Shown: piece after piece, positions 20,937 to 32,869 of the stretch | How positions within the stretch are numbered: position 1 is the stretch's first letter | Layout of the letters: the number at the start of each line of letters is the position of its first letter | NCBI GenBank assembly: GCA_020284085.1 | Contig: JACEVL010000414.1 | Coordinates: forward strand, 62,001-126,000 | Direction: 5' to 3' | Length of the DNA stretch: 64,000 nt | Source of the DNA: Aporrectodea caliginosa | Taxonomy: Eukaryota > Annelida > Clitellata > Crassiclitellata > Lumbricidae | Position numbers and translations under genes: made by a program | The notes under the pieces: model-generated | The model's input: the letters and a program-made list of their open reading frames with translations, nothing else | The model's database searches: none | What the model was told of the DNA's origin: nothing

Positions 20937-21288
20937 TCACGAAATAGAGTATCCGTCCTAGGACTATCCGGGGATGTATGAATTTATCCCCCGGATGGAA
21001 TAAACCGGTTTAGAGTATCCGGGGATAAACCATTCTATCCCCATCGGTATACAAATCACGATAGCCTCGGCGAAAATCCAGTAAAAATCACCAAAAACGA
21101 AGTAAATTGATTTCAGGTCGACTTACACACTAAAGATACGCAATTTTAAAATGTTATGTATACAATAAATCCAAACGGTAGGCCTACGACTGAATACACT
21201 TAGAAACCGCAAAAATGCAAATTAAACCGAATACTCCATTTCGCTAAGGGGGATACTCATGCATGGGGGGGATACTCTAGTTCGTGAC
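20937..21288. mobile_element. MITE with TCACGAA(A/C)TAGAGTATCC termini
   Basis: The left end TCACGAAATAGAGTATCC and right end GGATACTCTAGTTCGTGA are inverted. The interior contains repeated CCGGGGATA and GAGTATCC words and no ORF. About 350 bp; superfamily unassigned. Confidence 0.5.
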
Positions 21289-23803
21289 ACCTGCACTCTG
21301 TAGCGCAGAATTCTCCTTTTGTTACATTTAAACAATGACATCGAAATATAGCGAAACCGTGAAAAATACGCCTGAGAAAACACGGGCGAAGCCGGGAACG
21401 TATGCTTATATAATCTAAAAATTAACTCATTTTGGTATAGACAGCACTGATAATCTACGAGGTGTCCTGATGTGGTACTACTGCAAAGATGGCAATGATG
21501 AAGCCTGCGTTCAATATTTTGTCCTGGACTGTATGAGTTTAACGGGGAACTAGCATTATTTGTTTTCGCTTACTTGTCACGTACTATTGCTGAATACAAA
21601 AGAACAATTTTCGGCATGTCTTTTGTATGAAGATGAGTCGTACAGAAGCGGCTAGACGCCCATCAGAAGCGGTTCCGAAAAGGATCTCGCTTATTTTATC
21701 GCATTTACGTGGCTAATAATCATCATCGTCATCATCATTATCAACATCGGCGTCACCATCATTACCACTACCAACCACTACCACCACCACCATACTCAAG
21801 CTCCAGATAATATCGTTTAATTATGAGAACACCACAATATCTGGCCATTAGTCACTGTGCACTAATTCCAAACAATTGGTGCTTGTTTTGATGACAAGCG
21901 TAGCACCAGTAATTCTTCGAAGCAGCAAAATGTTGCCCCACGCTCTTAACTCACACAAATAGATAATAATTATTTCACTCTTTCGATGGACAATGTGCCC
22001 TACACACGAAAAGTGTTAGGCTCTCGAACATTTTGGTCGCTGGTTCGATTTTTTTTAAATTCGCTCTCTGATTAAATTCGTTCTGGTAAATCTTTTTTAT
22101 TATTCAACTGCAAACGTAAGAATTATAACAGTAACACTCACCATCACTTTGATCCTAGTTTCTCTGATCGATCGGATTTTAAATTTCTTTCTCCGATGGA
22201 TTATAATGTTTGATAGCGATTAGGCCTGTAGAAGCGACAATAGATTGACATTAAGTTAAGTTAACTGTGCGTTAGATTAGATTAGAGTAGATTGTCAAAA
22301 CTCCGGTGAAGATCATTCGTCGCTTGTCAGAAATGGCGGTAAGTTCGTCACGACCAGGTGCTGTGTGCAAAAACGAAATTACCAGTGTTTGCACAAGACC
22401 GTTCTTTTGCACACGTTTGCACACAGTCCGTTGTCAACCGCACCTTTTGCACACAGAACATTTTCTCACACGTCTATCTAGTAATGCAGCCATGATCGTT
22501 ATGACGCCTGTAAATATTGACATTATTATGACGTTAATATGCAGGCATAGGTGCAGTCATTGTAGTCTTCGCTCTTAAGAGAAATGTATGAAAAAATGAT
22601 AGAGCAAATCATCAAAAGCAATCGCTATTTATATAACGCCACTTCAAGATCTCTGCTCATAGGCGCTCCCTACCCTCATGACCAGGCGAAAAAAGCCTGG
22701 AGCAGGTGATGGAACGGGGAGGAGTGGATACTGCAGAGGAGGAGACGCATACATGCACAATTGTGAGTATGTATGTATAGATGTATGCAACGTTGGTAGA
22801 TATGAACGCATGTGTGTTTGTCGTGTGCGTAGAATACAAAAGTGCAAATTCCAAATTATCCTATTTTTATTGTTTAATTCCTGTGTTTGAAATGTAAGGT
22901 TTGAAATGTGGCTACGTTTAAGAGTGTACATAAAAAACTCACTGCTTCATTATTTCGGTTATGCCCAATGACCTAGTTTTGAATTGTGCAAAGGTTCTTT
23001 TGGCGATAGAGCTATTGAGCGGCCTATGTTTACCAACAAATAGGTTCTGTTGGAATCTATGGTTATTTTCGTGTACAATTATGATTGTCATACGGCGTCG
23101 TGCTGAAGACTAATCCAAAAGTGTTTCAAAGGAAAATTGAAGGTTTTTAACAATCGAGTTTGTAACATTTTGCGTAAGTCAGAAATTATTATTCTTAAAC
23201 TAAACGCAATACAATAATGTTTGATTGTAGATTAGTTGCTGTGTAACGACATTGTGTCATAGCAAAGATGAATAGTGTCGCCCACCTCTTTATCCAGGAG
23301 TGGGACTGGCGCTACCACAGTTAGGACAGTGGTGAAGTTTTATTGTAGCGCAACGTTTTTTTATAGAAAGTGACACGTTTATGTTACGTCATTAGCTTTG
23401 GGATATGCTTCACCAAGAGTTACAATGACATGCAATATATAGAGCGTTTGAAATGTTCCCTTAGGTAGGCCTATAGGCTTTGTCATGTAGCCTATCACTC
23501 TATCGTTCAAACAGTCAGTTAGTTACTTAAGTCAATCAGTCAGTCGATTACTGATATTATTGCAGGCAATCACGAATTGGCTGCGACAACATAGTCGGAA
23601 ATCCCATGGTCTTAGATTTCTGATTATGTCTTGCTACCACTAAGTGTCAAGCCATCACGATGTTCAATAGTCAGATCTGACCTCAAATTTACAGTTTGAA
23701 GTACGAGGCGGAATTCTTGAAGTCCAAAGAATCGTCTTTATTTGTTCATCCCCTGATGGAGTGGATGGATTTGCATGAGCAAATTGTTAGAGTTCTGGAC
23801 TGT
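21289..23803. other. Unassigned intergenic sequence
   Basis: No gene or RNA is supportable. Minor features are a CAT/CAC-rich patch at 21720-21790, TTAGATTAGATTAGA at about 22270, repeated TTTGCACAC words at 22360-22450, and a (TATG)n-like stretch at 22760-22800. Confidence 0.4.
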
Positions 23804-24463
23804 CTCCGGACGCATATTAACATTCTATATACGAACTCAGGTTCTGAATATTCATGAGGAATTACGGCCTGCCGTTGATTGGATGCTATACTGGTCCTCG
23901 ATAGGCCTACACGAGCAAAAGCAAAATGGTGGACAGCGGATATTTTCTCGATTGCCATTCGAAAATGAATGTATCCTATAATAAATAATGAAGAAAGAAT
24001 TGAGATCAGAGCTGTTAAAATGCGCCGAAGATGTTGACACGTGGCTGCTTTCTTATGAGGAAATGTCAGCGACACAATTGATCGTCATAAAAACTTATCC
24101 ACGGACCACGGTTGCAGAGACTCCGTAAAGACTATGTCTGCCATCCTCATCTAGGCCTAATATAATTACTTTGGCAATCCTCCAGCTTAGGTCCACACAT
24201 TATTTTGCACTGGCATTTGTATTTTAAATTTAAAATGGAAGCTGGATTGATGAAAATAATTGTCTACCTAAATGGAAGCTGGATTGACAAGAATAATTAC
24301 GTAAATAGAAGCTGGATTGACGAAAATAATTGCGTAGGCCTAAATGAAAGCTAGATTGACTAAAATAGTTTATCGTGAAACTAGAAGTTGGATTGATCAG
24401 AATAATTCTCTGCTTAAATAGAAGTGAGATTGATGAAAAGAATTCTTGCTAAATAGAAGTGGG

Positions 24464-25170
24464 GTAAAGTCGTAGTTTACGTTGCTAAATTATTATTCTA
24501 ATGTTTTCAATGCCATACTTGACGTTGGTAAGTAAGCAGTCTACCTATGTGCATATTAACTATCATCAATCCAGCTTCCATTTAATCGATATAATTTTAT
24601 GTTTTCATCAATCCAACTTCCATTTAATTGGAAAAATTACTTTTATCAATCCAACTTCTATTTGGCGAAAGAAATATTTTTCATCAATGGAACTTTTATT
24701 TAATAATAATAATAATAATAATAATATCTTTTCTTTAATAAGCGCCTGACAAACGCACTGCGCTGTACATTTACATGTTATGCAATTGAAATCTTAACTA
24801 CTAACAGAACAGACAGCCATGTAATACAACGGCGCTAATAGCAGCATACAAAGCAAATCCGCCCTACGACGTTGGGGCTCGAACTCGGTACCTCTCGGTC
24901 TCCGTGCAAGATCTAATCCAATGCGCCACGGCCCCCCCCCCAAGATATATTCTCGTGGATCCAGCTTCTAATTACAGAAATAATTATTTTCATCAATCCA
25001 GCTTCTATTGAATCGAAAACTTAATTTCATCCATCCAGCTTCTATTTACGAGAAAAACTATTTCGATCAATCCAACTTCAATTTTGAACACAGGAATATT
25101 TTCATCAATCCAGCTTCCATGTTAGAGTGACAATATCAAATAATTTAGCAACGTAAACTACGACTTTACC
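24464..25170. mobile_element. Inner 8-bp-TSD TIR element with minisatellite core
   Basis: Flanked by the octamer GAAGTGGG on both sides (24456-24463 and 25171-25178). Ends GTAAAGTCGTAGTTTACGTT and AACGTAAACTACGACTTTAC are exact inverses and continue to GCTAAATTATT. The core units run in reverse (ATCAATCCAGCTTCCATTTA). A SINE-B copy interrupts the core. Same family as 31642-31881 and 43048-43562. Confidence 0.7.
24700..24945 (-). mobile_element. SINE-B copy (tRNA-derived)
   Basis: On the minus strand: a box A-like TGGCGCATTGGATTAG, a box B GGTACCGAGTTCGAGCCCC, a shared body, then TCAGGCGCTTATTAAAGAAAAGATA and an (ATT)n tail. It lies inside the inner TIR element. Confidence 0.75.
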
Positions 25171-25622
25171 GAAGTGGGATTGATGAAAAGAATTCCTGCT
25201 GAATAGAAGTGGGATTGATGAAAAAATAAACTGCAGTTTCAATGGATACCAATGCAAAATAATTTGGGGACCTGAACTGGAGGATTAGGGCCTACCATAA
25301 CTTTTGTTTTTAATCAATATACGATCATAGCTTCGAAATAATATTCGGAAAGTATCACGCCAGCCAGACAGACAAAATGGTGAAAAATCAACCCTTTATA
25401 GCACATAAATCACGTGAATGCATGCTTTAAATAGTAAAGCGCGGCAAAACTAAAATATTAGCTGCTTTGTATAATCTACGCATCGTTAATCCTAGGCAGA
25501 AACGTAATTGCTTATGAATATTTATTAACCTACCCTATCATCCAATCAACAGCAGACCGATATTACTCATGAATATTCAGAGTCTGAGTTCGTATATAGA
25601 ATGTTAATATGCGTCCGGCAGG

Positions 25623-25902
25623 GGATGTGTATATATATATCTTTATTGAAACGTTAAGTTGACAAACCGCAACTTAGTACAGAGAGATAGAAAGAAAAAA
25701 AACATATGACTAATAGACTAATTATCTAAATAGTAGGGTAGGGTAGGGTCTCCTCGGTCGTCAACCAGCGAAACCCCTGCAAAATCAACATGAAGAAAGA
25801 TCAGAAAAACAAGATCCAATGGGAGGGCAGCGGGAGGGCAGCGGGAAGCGATCCCCGTCCGTTGTCTCTTCGTGCCAGAGTATTGCCATTACCCTGAACC
25901 CT

Positions 25903-25935
<33 letters not shown>

Positions 25936-26140
25936 CGACGACGACGACGACCACGACGACGATGATGATGATGATGACAATGTCATTACCAGTTCCATAA
26001 GCCCCTAATGCTAAGTAACACATGTAATGAAATGTTATTAAATTTTATTAAAATGCTAATCTGTCAAAAAGAACTATTTTACAGAGACTAATTACAACAC
26101 AAGTTAAAACAGATATTATGAGGTAATAAGAAGATCTGTT
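25623..26140. other. Simple repeats and unassigned sequence
   Basis: A (TA)n stretch at 25630 adjoins a reversed AATAAAG signal, suggesting a minus-strand retroelement 3' end. (GGGTA)n occurs at 25735-25750 and a (GAT/GAC)n microsatellite at 25904-25978. Confidence 0.45.
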
Positions 26141-26329
26141 ACGAAGACCATGACCTACTTCTCTTTCGGCTGCCTTCTTGGTTTGGCGTCTCTGGTACTG
26201 ATCTACTTTGGTTCCAATCTTTCTTGTCCTAGCGCCACTTCACTGGTAAAGCCTTCAGCCAGTAGGTACCGTGCTAAGGTTACCTCGTTATCCTTTACAC
26301 TACGCCTTTGAGCCAACTCATACAATCCT

Positions 26330-26800
26330 CTTCTGTTGACCACCATCTTTATGAAGACGACAACCAACTCTTCATATCCTTCTTCCTAGCTCTTTCACCT
26401 ACTCCACTGTTCAACTCCTCGATGTGATCAACCTAATCCATAAATGGATGTCCACCAGCCTTAGCAACATCAACCCTTTCACAACAGAATTGATTATCCA
26501 TATCCCATTCTGCACTTCCTCTGAATTGGGCAAGTTGTAAGATCGTTCACGAATACTGCCACTCACCGACCGTCATCTGCCTCAGGTTCCTGCACTTTAC
26601 TTATGACCCCAACACGTAGGCTTTCCACTCCAAATTGAAGTCTTATTCAAGTCTTCAAGACTTTCTACCCTGAACCGTCCGATCCTCCGCCTTCCACGCT
26701 TTCTCATCCTCAACGAAACCCGCCTTAGCAGCTGATCTGGATCATCTCTCTGGTCTCTCTAGCAACCGAACTCCGGCCTCCATAGGCAGCGCTCATTGAT
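26330..26800 (+). pseudogene. Reverse transcriptase fragment with degraded YADD box
   Basis: The frame HLYEDDNQLFISF at about 26345-26385 corresponds to the HxYADDxQLxxSF catalytic box of CR1/L2-type RTs. It is followed by KWMSTSLSNINPFTTELII, the IxxWMxxNxLxxNxxKTE helix. The catalytic Ala is replaced by Glu and stops follow, so it is dead. The preceding 200 bases may belong to it but cannot be aligned by eye. Confidence 0.55.
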
Positions 26801-26823
26801 AAACTGGTGCCCTCCTTTTAGCC

Positions 26824-27191
26824 TTACAGTTGCGCTTTAGCAGTTTGAAGTTTCCAAATGCGACTATGATGTCGGTACTTCTTTGTCACTAATACACAAT
26901 TACACATACGTCGCAGAGCATTTATATAGCGCCTGTGTAACGAGCAGCATCGACCATTGCCTTCATTTTGACACTGGCTGTAGTAGATGACCGTCAGGTC
27001 GCTATTGGTTTTACAGGCCTCTAGAACAAGCTCGCAGTAGTTCATGAACGTTCTGTTGTCGCTACCGCAGACTGGGTTGTAGTAGCCGTAGCAGTAGACA
27101 GGGTATACCACACAGACACACGAAGCCTGGTTGTTCTCGTCCAATGCACAGCGCCTGCCCGACGGACACGTTACACCATCGCATGGCATAC
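26824..27191 (-). CDS. Follistatin/Kazal-domain terminal exon
   Basis: The exon starts after acceptor GTATTATAG in phase 1 and ends at a stop at 26824-26826. A follistatin-like loop (PCDGVTCPSGRRC...CVC) is followed by a Kazal core, NPVCGSDNRTFMNYCELVLE, with C-terminal cysteine in IYYSQC. Kazal modules are secreted serine-protease inhibitors or matrix/growth-factor-binding modules. Phase-1 entry is usual for this module. After the domain comes a 40-residue basic tail with three more cysteines. A signal-peptide exon must lie upstream on the minus strand (to the right); 27583-27768 has an open frame but a poor signal sequence. Confidence 0.7.
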
Positions 27192-29185
27192 CTATAATAC
27201 GAGACACAAAACATATACAGGAATCAACTACCACTCTTCTGTGTATGCATGTATCTGTGTTTGTATGTATGCAGGTATCTGAGTTTGTATACATGTATGC
27301 AAGTATGAAATACATAGGCTTGCTTGTATGTGCTTTTGTATCTATATAATGTAGGCAATGCATGAATATTTGTTTCTATGTATGTATGCATGTACACAGT
27401 CTTTTTATGTGTATATAATGTATGTATTAATATATATATATAAATTTTCAAATGCGCTACATATACTCTGAGCGATCTGGGATTCTCCTATTTTCTTAGC
27501 GATGATTCTTTTGATGACGTTTTGCAGAAACAAAATTGACCAAAATAATATCACAGAACTTTAAAACGAATTATGATTATTATTATTGTTCATGATGATG
27601 ACGACGATGACAATAAAAGATAGACCAACCTTGACGGTTAACAGTAAAACTTGGCTGTATGGTGCGTAGCCTATCGGTGGTCTCTGACTGAATGCTGACG
27701 TTGCTACAAGTAAAAGAGTTCCACGAATATCTGACCGCGGAACCGCAGAACAACATGGTGAGGTGCAAATCGTACTCTAAACTCTTATAACAACAATTGA
27801 TGCAGTATGACTTTTATAGAAGATTATTCAGTTTCAGTACATCACAAAACTCACGTCTTTTACCTTTGCTTATTCTAACCAACATTACGTTCGCATTATC
27901 TTTCTTGCCTTACCTTAAACTGCCTTGCCGTTTACCTCAGGCTTTTCCTAAGTGAATTTGGACGCCGTGGACTCTTATAGGATCTATTATTAACCTCGCA
28001 AGAGCGCAACGCTCGCAAGAACTGCGACGTACAGCTGACGATCTGCGAGAAGATCCGTTTCATGTCGATTGTCGGCTGATCGTTTCGGAACCACTTTCTT
28101 CCAAACACTCAAGCAGGTGCGAGAGGAGATCCTTTATATGTGAGAACGAACAAAACATGGCGTCTCTTTTTGCGTCTTAACTGACCTTTGGCGTCGATTT
28201 AGATCAACTGATACGCGACGTCGCGACATTCTAGGCCTCGGTACGTTTGAGAAAAGCACAAAAGGTTTATAACACACAGACTCATAGTTATGCGCAAACG
28301 GTCACGACGGCTGAATCTTCTACGTCTATCAGTTCTAAAAAATCTGTCACCGATTGGTTTTGGAAATTCCGTTAAACGGTAATTTCGAATTTGCGTCGTT
28401 ACTCGTGTGATACGTACGTGTCTAACAACAGGTTGAAGAATGCAGGCCATGATCATTTGAAATTAAACTTCATTTCAGCCCAATTCTTGTTTCATTTGAG
28501 AGGTGGTATCAAGGTTAATTTTATTATCTAGGTTATTGTAGGCGCAACAACGCAGCTGTAGTCACCGTGTTGAGACACCAAGGAGCGTTTGAAGCTGTTG
28601 CAAGTTGAACTGGAAAGATGTCTAGAACCGGTTGTTTATCTTCAGTGAGAAGAATAATTAATTCTACAATACAACTGAATTGGAAATAGGTCTACTGCCC
28701 TCCTTCGAAAGTTCAGATTGGTGCACTCACGACCATACAACTGAACATTCCGAACATCGTAGGAGCTGTGCATTTTGAGTGAAAGATTTGTTCAGCGGTC
28801 CTTGCAGAGTGACCTTCTGAGTGGAAGCTCGAACCCATATATTGGTACCTTTGGATCCAATCCATTGGACTTCACTTTTGAAACTGCTTTGGTGTCAAAT
28901 AATGTGGCGTTGGATACGGTAACTTATAAATTGTTAACTGATTCCAAGTTTATTCAGTAAAAAAACACAGACCAGCCAAAACATGCACAAAAAAGAGTCC
29001 AACAGAAAATTTGATAACCAGCACCTAAGGCAGAAACTGTGAGGCAGCTACTGAAAACCAAATGCTATTGTTTGAAATTTATTTGCAGATGAGCTAACAC
29101 GGCAAGAGAACTTTTGATACTATCGAGTCCAACTTGCAATATACTCAAGAATGTAGAGACTTGCATTGGGTAATCAATTGATTTT
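27192..29185. other. Upstream of the Kazal exon; no certain feature
   Basis: Contains (TATG)n-like low complexity at 27235-27440 and a GAT/GAC patch at 27595. No promoter or first exon for the Kazal gene can be fixed. Confidence 0.35.
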
Positions 29186-29189
29186 ATCA

Positions 29190-29641
29190 CTTATTTAATT
29201 CGGAAATTTATGTATAGCGCCCACTGACGGGGACTACTCAGGGGTCGTCCCGACACCAGCATCCCTGAAAACAGCAGTTTTGGGTTTAGTCAGAAACAAA
29301 TCAGGGTGCAGACGCAGTTTTAAGGGGAACAGGTCTCGGCCACCGGGCCTGACACAGAGAAAACTCGACTCTGCATAGCTACAATACGGGCGGATAGACA
29401 AAAATCATTTATCTACAGAGCGCAGAGGACGACGGCCTATGGTACCCGAAGCGGGACAAAAAATCTCTCGAAGGTAGCCAGGGACAGGGCCCCGGCGACA
29501 TCTCCATACCGGGGCAGCAATCCTATACTCGATGCGTCGGCGGAAAAGAGGCCAGTGAAAGACCTTCACCATGTAGCTGGAGATAATTATGACCATATTT
29601 AGGGAGTTGCCCAATGAGACGCGCTGCAGAGCGCAGAACAC
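29190..29641 (-). mobile_element. CR1/L2-like LINE 3' fragment
   Basis: The minus strand encodes VFHWPLFRRRIEYRIAAPVW and GYLREIF, then a GRRPLRS block, the post-RT region of CR1/L2 LINEs. It runs to GGGCGCTATACATAAATTT at about 29205-29225, the 3' terminator shared with other LINEs and SINEs here. Frames are broken near the end. 5'-truncated. Confidence 0.65.
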
Positions 29642-31290
29642 GATCCAAGCACGCTATTTGGCTAGACAGGAGACCAAAATAGAGCGATGAACATTAGTCT
29701 AGGCGTCCTGTATGACGGAATGCACCAACGAAGTGGGTTTTTTTCAATTAAATTTATTGATTCCCAAAAAACGCCAGGAAAGTAAAAAAAACAAGCAATA
29801 GGATGATATAGAGTTGTTTTCAAAATTACATATGAGACATGCTTGATAAACTTTATTAGCACAATGTTGCTGTTAGTGAGAACAATAGGCACAAAAAATG
29901 GACTAGTCCCGCTGAGGAGAGGTCTGTTATTACAAAGTAAAGTGGGTAAATGAAGGAGGCTGCATAAGACAGTAGAAACACTAGTCGGGATCTGTCAATG
30001 CACACCCATAGTGGTCTTGAGTGTACCATGGAAAATAATGACACTGGAGCATTGTTCATACATGTATGTACTATGTATACATATACAACATATGTGTGTT
30101 TTACAAAACATAACATTCATCTTAGCTACATCTTAACTAAGAGACTAAACTATATGCTCCACTGTGTGTGCACGCAAGGAGTGTCTGAAATGTCTGTAAC
30201 ATAATGAAGCTTGAATACTGGGCTGTTCAATAGGACTGTGCCCTAGTATCCGATATACATTTTAGGAGTGTTTGTTCGGGAGTAAAATTATGCTTCTGTA
30301 GTCTTGCTTATTTCTCATATTAATAAATTGTATGCGGAATTTGACTAAAATATGAAGCAAATGAAGGAGGAAGGAGATAATTGTGGAACTTGTACATAAA
30401 TTCTCAGGTTTGCATGAATCTGAGTTGCATAATGTTAATAGGTTGTATTGTGTAAAATAAGGGTTTAGTGTGTGAATTTATGGTGGGATTTAGTTAGCCT
30501 ACTACGCGTATTGCTTTTTTATGGGAGATTTGGCTATTAGCTTTTTAAAGTTAGTCTACTTGTGTAAGTCGAGGTCCATAATTATGATGTTGCAACAGTA
30601 AAGATAAGGGTAGATGCGTGTGAAAGAGAGGTTGCTTAATATGTGGGCGGGTATTACATGTGAAATTCGTTTAAGTATGCCAATTTGTTTGGTATTTATT
30701 ATTCATATTATTATTCATAGAGGAAAATGTTTCCAGTGTGTACAGAGATACCTTATCCACGCTGCATATAAGTTGTTTGCAGGTTTAATTAAATAGTTAA
30801 TTAAACTCCGTCTCGGCGTTTTCAGAACATGCTTTATACTTAAATTTGTTTACCTATTTAAGTGCGGTTAGCAGTTGGTTTTTCAATAAAGGGCATACTT
30901 ACTTACTTGCTTACTTTTTTAAAAGCCATCATATTCAACCAATCAATGCAGGTCATCGATATCTATATTTAGATATCGATGATGCAGGTCCGTTGCGATC
31001 TTCTTACTTATCAAGATGGCGCTCTTTTCAATTGCATAGCTGCGGTTTTTGTAAAGTGGAGGTTTAATAAAATTTTAGAAACTAATTCTTCTCAAATCTT
31101 TATATCCATTAGGCTTATTTAAAGGTAAAACTCCAAGTGAGCGTATTTTATTATTCCCATGAAAATTCAACTCCATTTTAGCCTAATTTATTATTCCCTT
31201 TAGGCTTATACTAATGAACTCCATTTTAACGTATTTTATTTAAACGAAATAAGGTAATTGATCGTTTTAGCGTTCTAAATTATTCGCCCA
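29642..31290. other. Unassigned sequence with retroelement tails
   Basis: A minus-strand AATAAATTTAATTGAAAAAAA near 29740-29760 and a plus-strand CAATAAAGGGCATACTTACTTACTTGC at about 30885-30915 look like LINE or SINE 3' tails. No protein domain was recognised. Confidence 0.4.
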
Positions 31291-31302
31291 TTGTAGCATA
31301 GG

Positions 31303-31555
31303 GTACCGTTCCCTAATTTGGGCACCTTAAGGATTAAAGGCTCGTAAAAAAGTGATATTGATACGTATACTTCTTGTTTGGTGTTATTTGGTTAGCTGAA
31401 ACATTAGGCAATAAAAATATATTGAATACATACAATAGAGTGTGAAAAATTTGTAGTTGCGCAGAGAAAACGACAACCCCCTAAAGTGCCCAAAATAGGA
31501 CACGGTGCCCTAAATCGGGCACCAGGTGCCCAAATTAGGTATACTACAGTCCAGC
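31303..31555. mobile_element. Possible MITE with CCTAATTTGGGCACCT ends
   Basis: The left CCCTAATTTGGGCACCTTAA and right AGGTGCCCAAATTAGG are inverted, with further internal GGGCAC/GTGCCC words. No target duplication was identified, so boundaries are uncertain. Confidence 0.4.
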
Positions 31556-31641
31556 TATGACAGTGTTGCATTTTATGCGCTCTAGTTATAGGCCTACTGC
31601 AAAAAAAACAAGAAAAAAATACGGTAAAATGGAAGTTTACC

Positions 31642-31881
31642 CGGTAGGCCTAAACCCGTAGGAGTTTAGGTTGGTAAATTATTTCATATCGTAAAATTAA
31701 AATGGAAGCTGGATTAAGAAAAACATTTGTTTCACTAACTCTAAGTGGATTGATAAAACCATTTCTGTCTTTAGATAGAAGTTGGATCGATCGAAATAAT
31801 TTTTACCGTAAATAGAAGCTGGATTGATGAAACTAAGTTTTTCATGCAATAGAAGCTGGAATGATGAACTACGGGATAACC
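31642..31881. mobile_element. 8-bp-TSD minisatellite-cored TIR element, short copy
   Basis: Octamer AGTTTACC flanks both ends (31634-31641 and 31882-31889). The left end carries AAACCCGTAG and TTTAGGTTGGTAAATTATT. The right end is truncated to CTACGGGATAACC. Four or five core units (AGAAGCTGGATTGATGAAA) lie between. It sits just downstream of paralogue B. Confidence 0.65.
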
Positions 31882-32009
31882 AGTTTACCCTATTAAGTAA
31901 TATTAAACAATATTGAAAATAATTATTATATTGATGGAATTTGTAGATTTATCTCAAAAGCCGGAATAAAGGGATATTTGTTTGTCAGAATCTGTTATGA
32001 AAAGTAAGT

Positions 32010-32869
32010 TTACTTTCTACTTAAGGTGAAAACATTAACTCCATAATATCCTCCGACGATCAATTGTTTCTTTTCTTCATCGTAACACAATCTCCATGGC
32101 CTACGGCTATTCGTTTCTTCTCTTGGACAAAGAATTACATTTAATTTCAAATCAGAATCCAAAAGAATCACTCTATCATTCCATATGTCAGCCACAAATA
32201 CTCTGTCTTCTGCATTGAGAGAGATATATTGAGGACTGTTAAGTTGTTGCATTTCATTTGAAGGAATAAAGCGACTGATGACCATCTGTCCATCTCTGGT
32301 CAATTCACTTACGACCCACTTCATTACCCTCTCTCCCCCTTTTGACCTACTCTCTCCCTTCTTCTTTTCTATCCACCTGTGAGCGATGATGAAATTTCCG
32401 ATGGATGTTTCCACTGCATGATATGGTTTCTCTATGTCGCTTGGTAACTGAATGGATCGAATAAGTTCTGCGTCTGACCCATAGATCATCAAAATGGACG
32501 ACGAATGACTGATAATCAGCAACTGACCATCACTGGACACTGACAGAGTACGTGGCTGAAAATCAGTGGTCAGCCATTTCATGATTTTGTGTTCGTCATC
32601 TGTTTTCCTTGTAATCTTCCAGAAGCATTTATTTTCATAGTCAGAGACGTAGAGACAATTCTCCTTCTCACTGGATCTAATGTCAACGGGAGAGATAATT
32701 TCCGTTATTTTGATAGTCCTCTGAAATCGAAATGGATTTCGATCCTCAAAGACACAAATTAATGATTGGCACAGGACGTAAATTTCATTACGCAGTTTAG
32801 TCACTCCATATACTTCATCGTCTCGTATCTCGATAATCCTGTTGAGATTGATGAAAATCTTATAAACGA
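32010..32869 (-). CDS. Paralogue B exon 4: NHL-type beta-propeller and stop
   Basis: 860 bp after acceptor TTCTGTTTTAG, phase 1, open to the stop at 32010-32012. Blades parallel those of A: SPVDIRSSEKENCLYVSDYE, PRTLSVSSDGQLLIISHSS, PQYISLNAEDRVFVADIWND and RLCYDEEKKQLIVGGYYG. It lacks the long charged loop found in A and has a shorter first blade. With exon 3 it differs from A at many positions but keeps every hydrophobic core segment. Both copies are therefore likely functional rather than one being a decayed duplicate. Confidence 0.75.

Larger units (their letters stand above)
24179..25286. mobile_element. Outer TIR element with minisatellite core
   Basis: Ends CCTCCAGCTTAGGTCCACAC and its inverse CTGAACTGGAGG continue to a shared TTATTTTGCA(C/T)TGG, giving about 38 bp of terminal inverted repeat. 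The interior consists of tandem AAATGGAAGCTGGATTGA units about 38-40 bp apart. The element at 24464-25170 has inserted into one of these units. No clear target duplication. Confidence 0.55.
23804..25622. repeat. Inverted repeat pair around a nested repeat cluster
   Basis: About 80 bp at 23806-23885 (CCGGACGCATATTAACATTC...GTTGATTGGATG) is repeated in inverse at 25543-25622. The arms enclose the whole nested cluster at 24179-25286, so they may be the ends of a larger element or an older palindromic duplication. Confidence 0.55.

Noticed and set aside
22306..22578. Start exon at ATGGCGGTAAGTT
   Set aside because: A splice donor directly after two codons is possible, but there is no downstream exon or domain to support it.
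27583..27768. First exon of the Kazal gene
   Set aside because: The N-terminus is not a convincing signal peptide and the possible donor GTTGGT does not fix the border; left as an open possibility.
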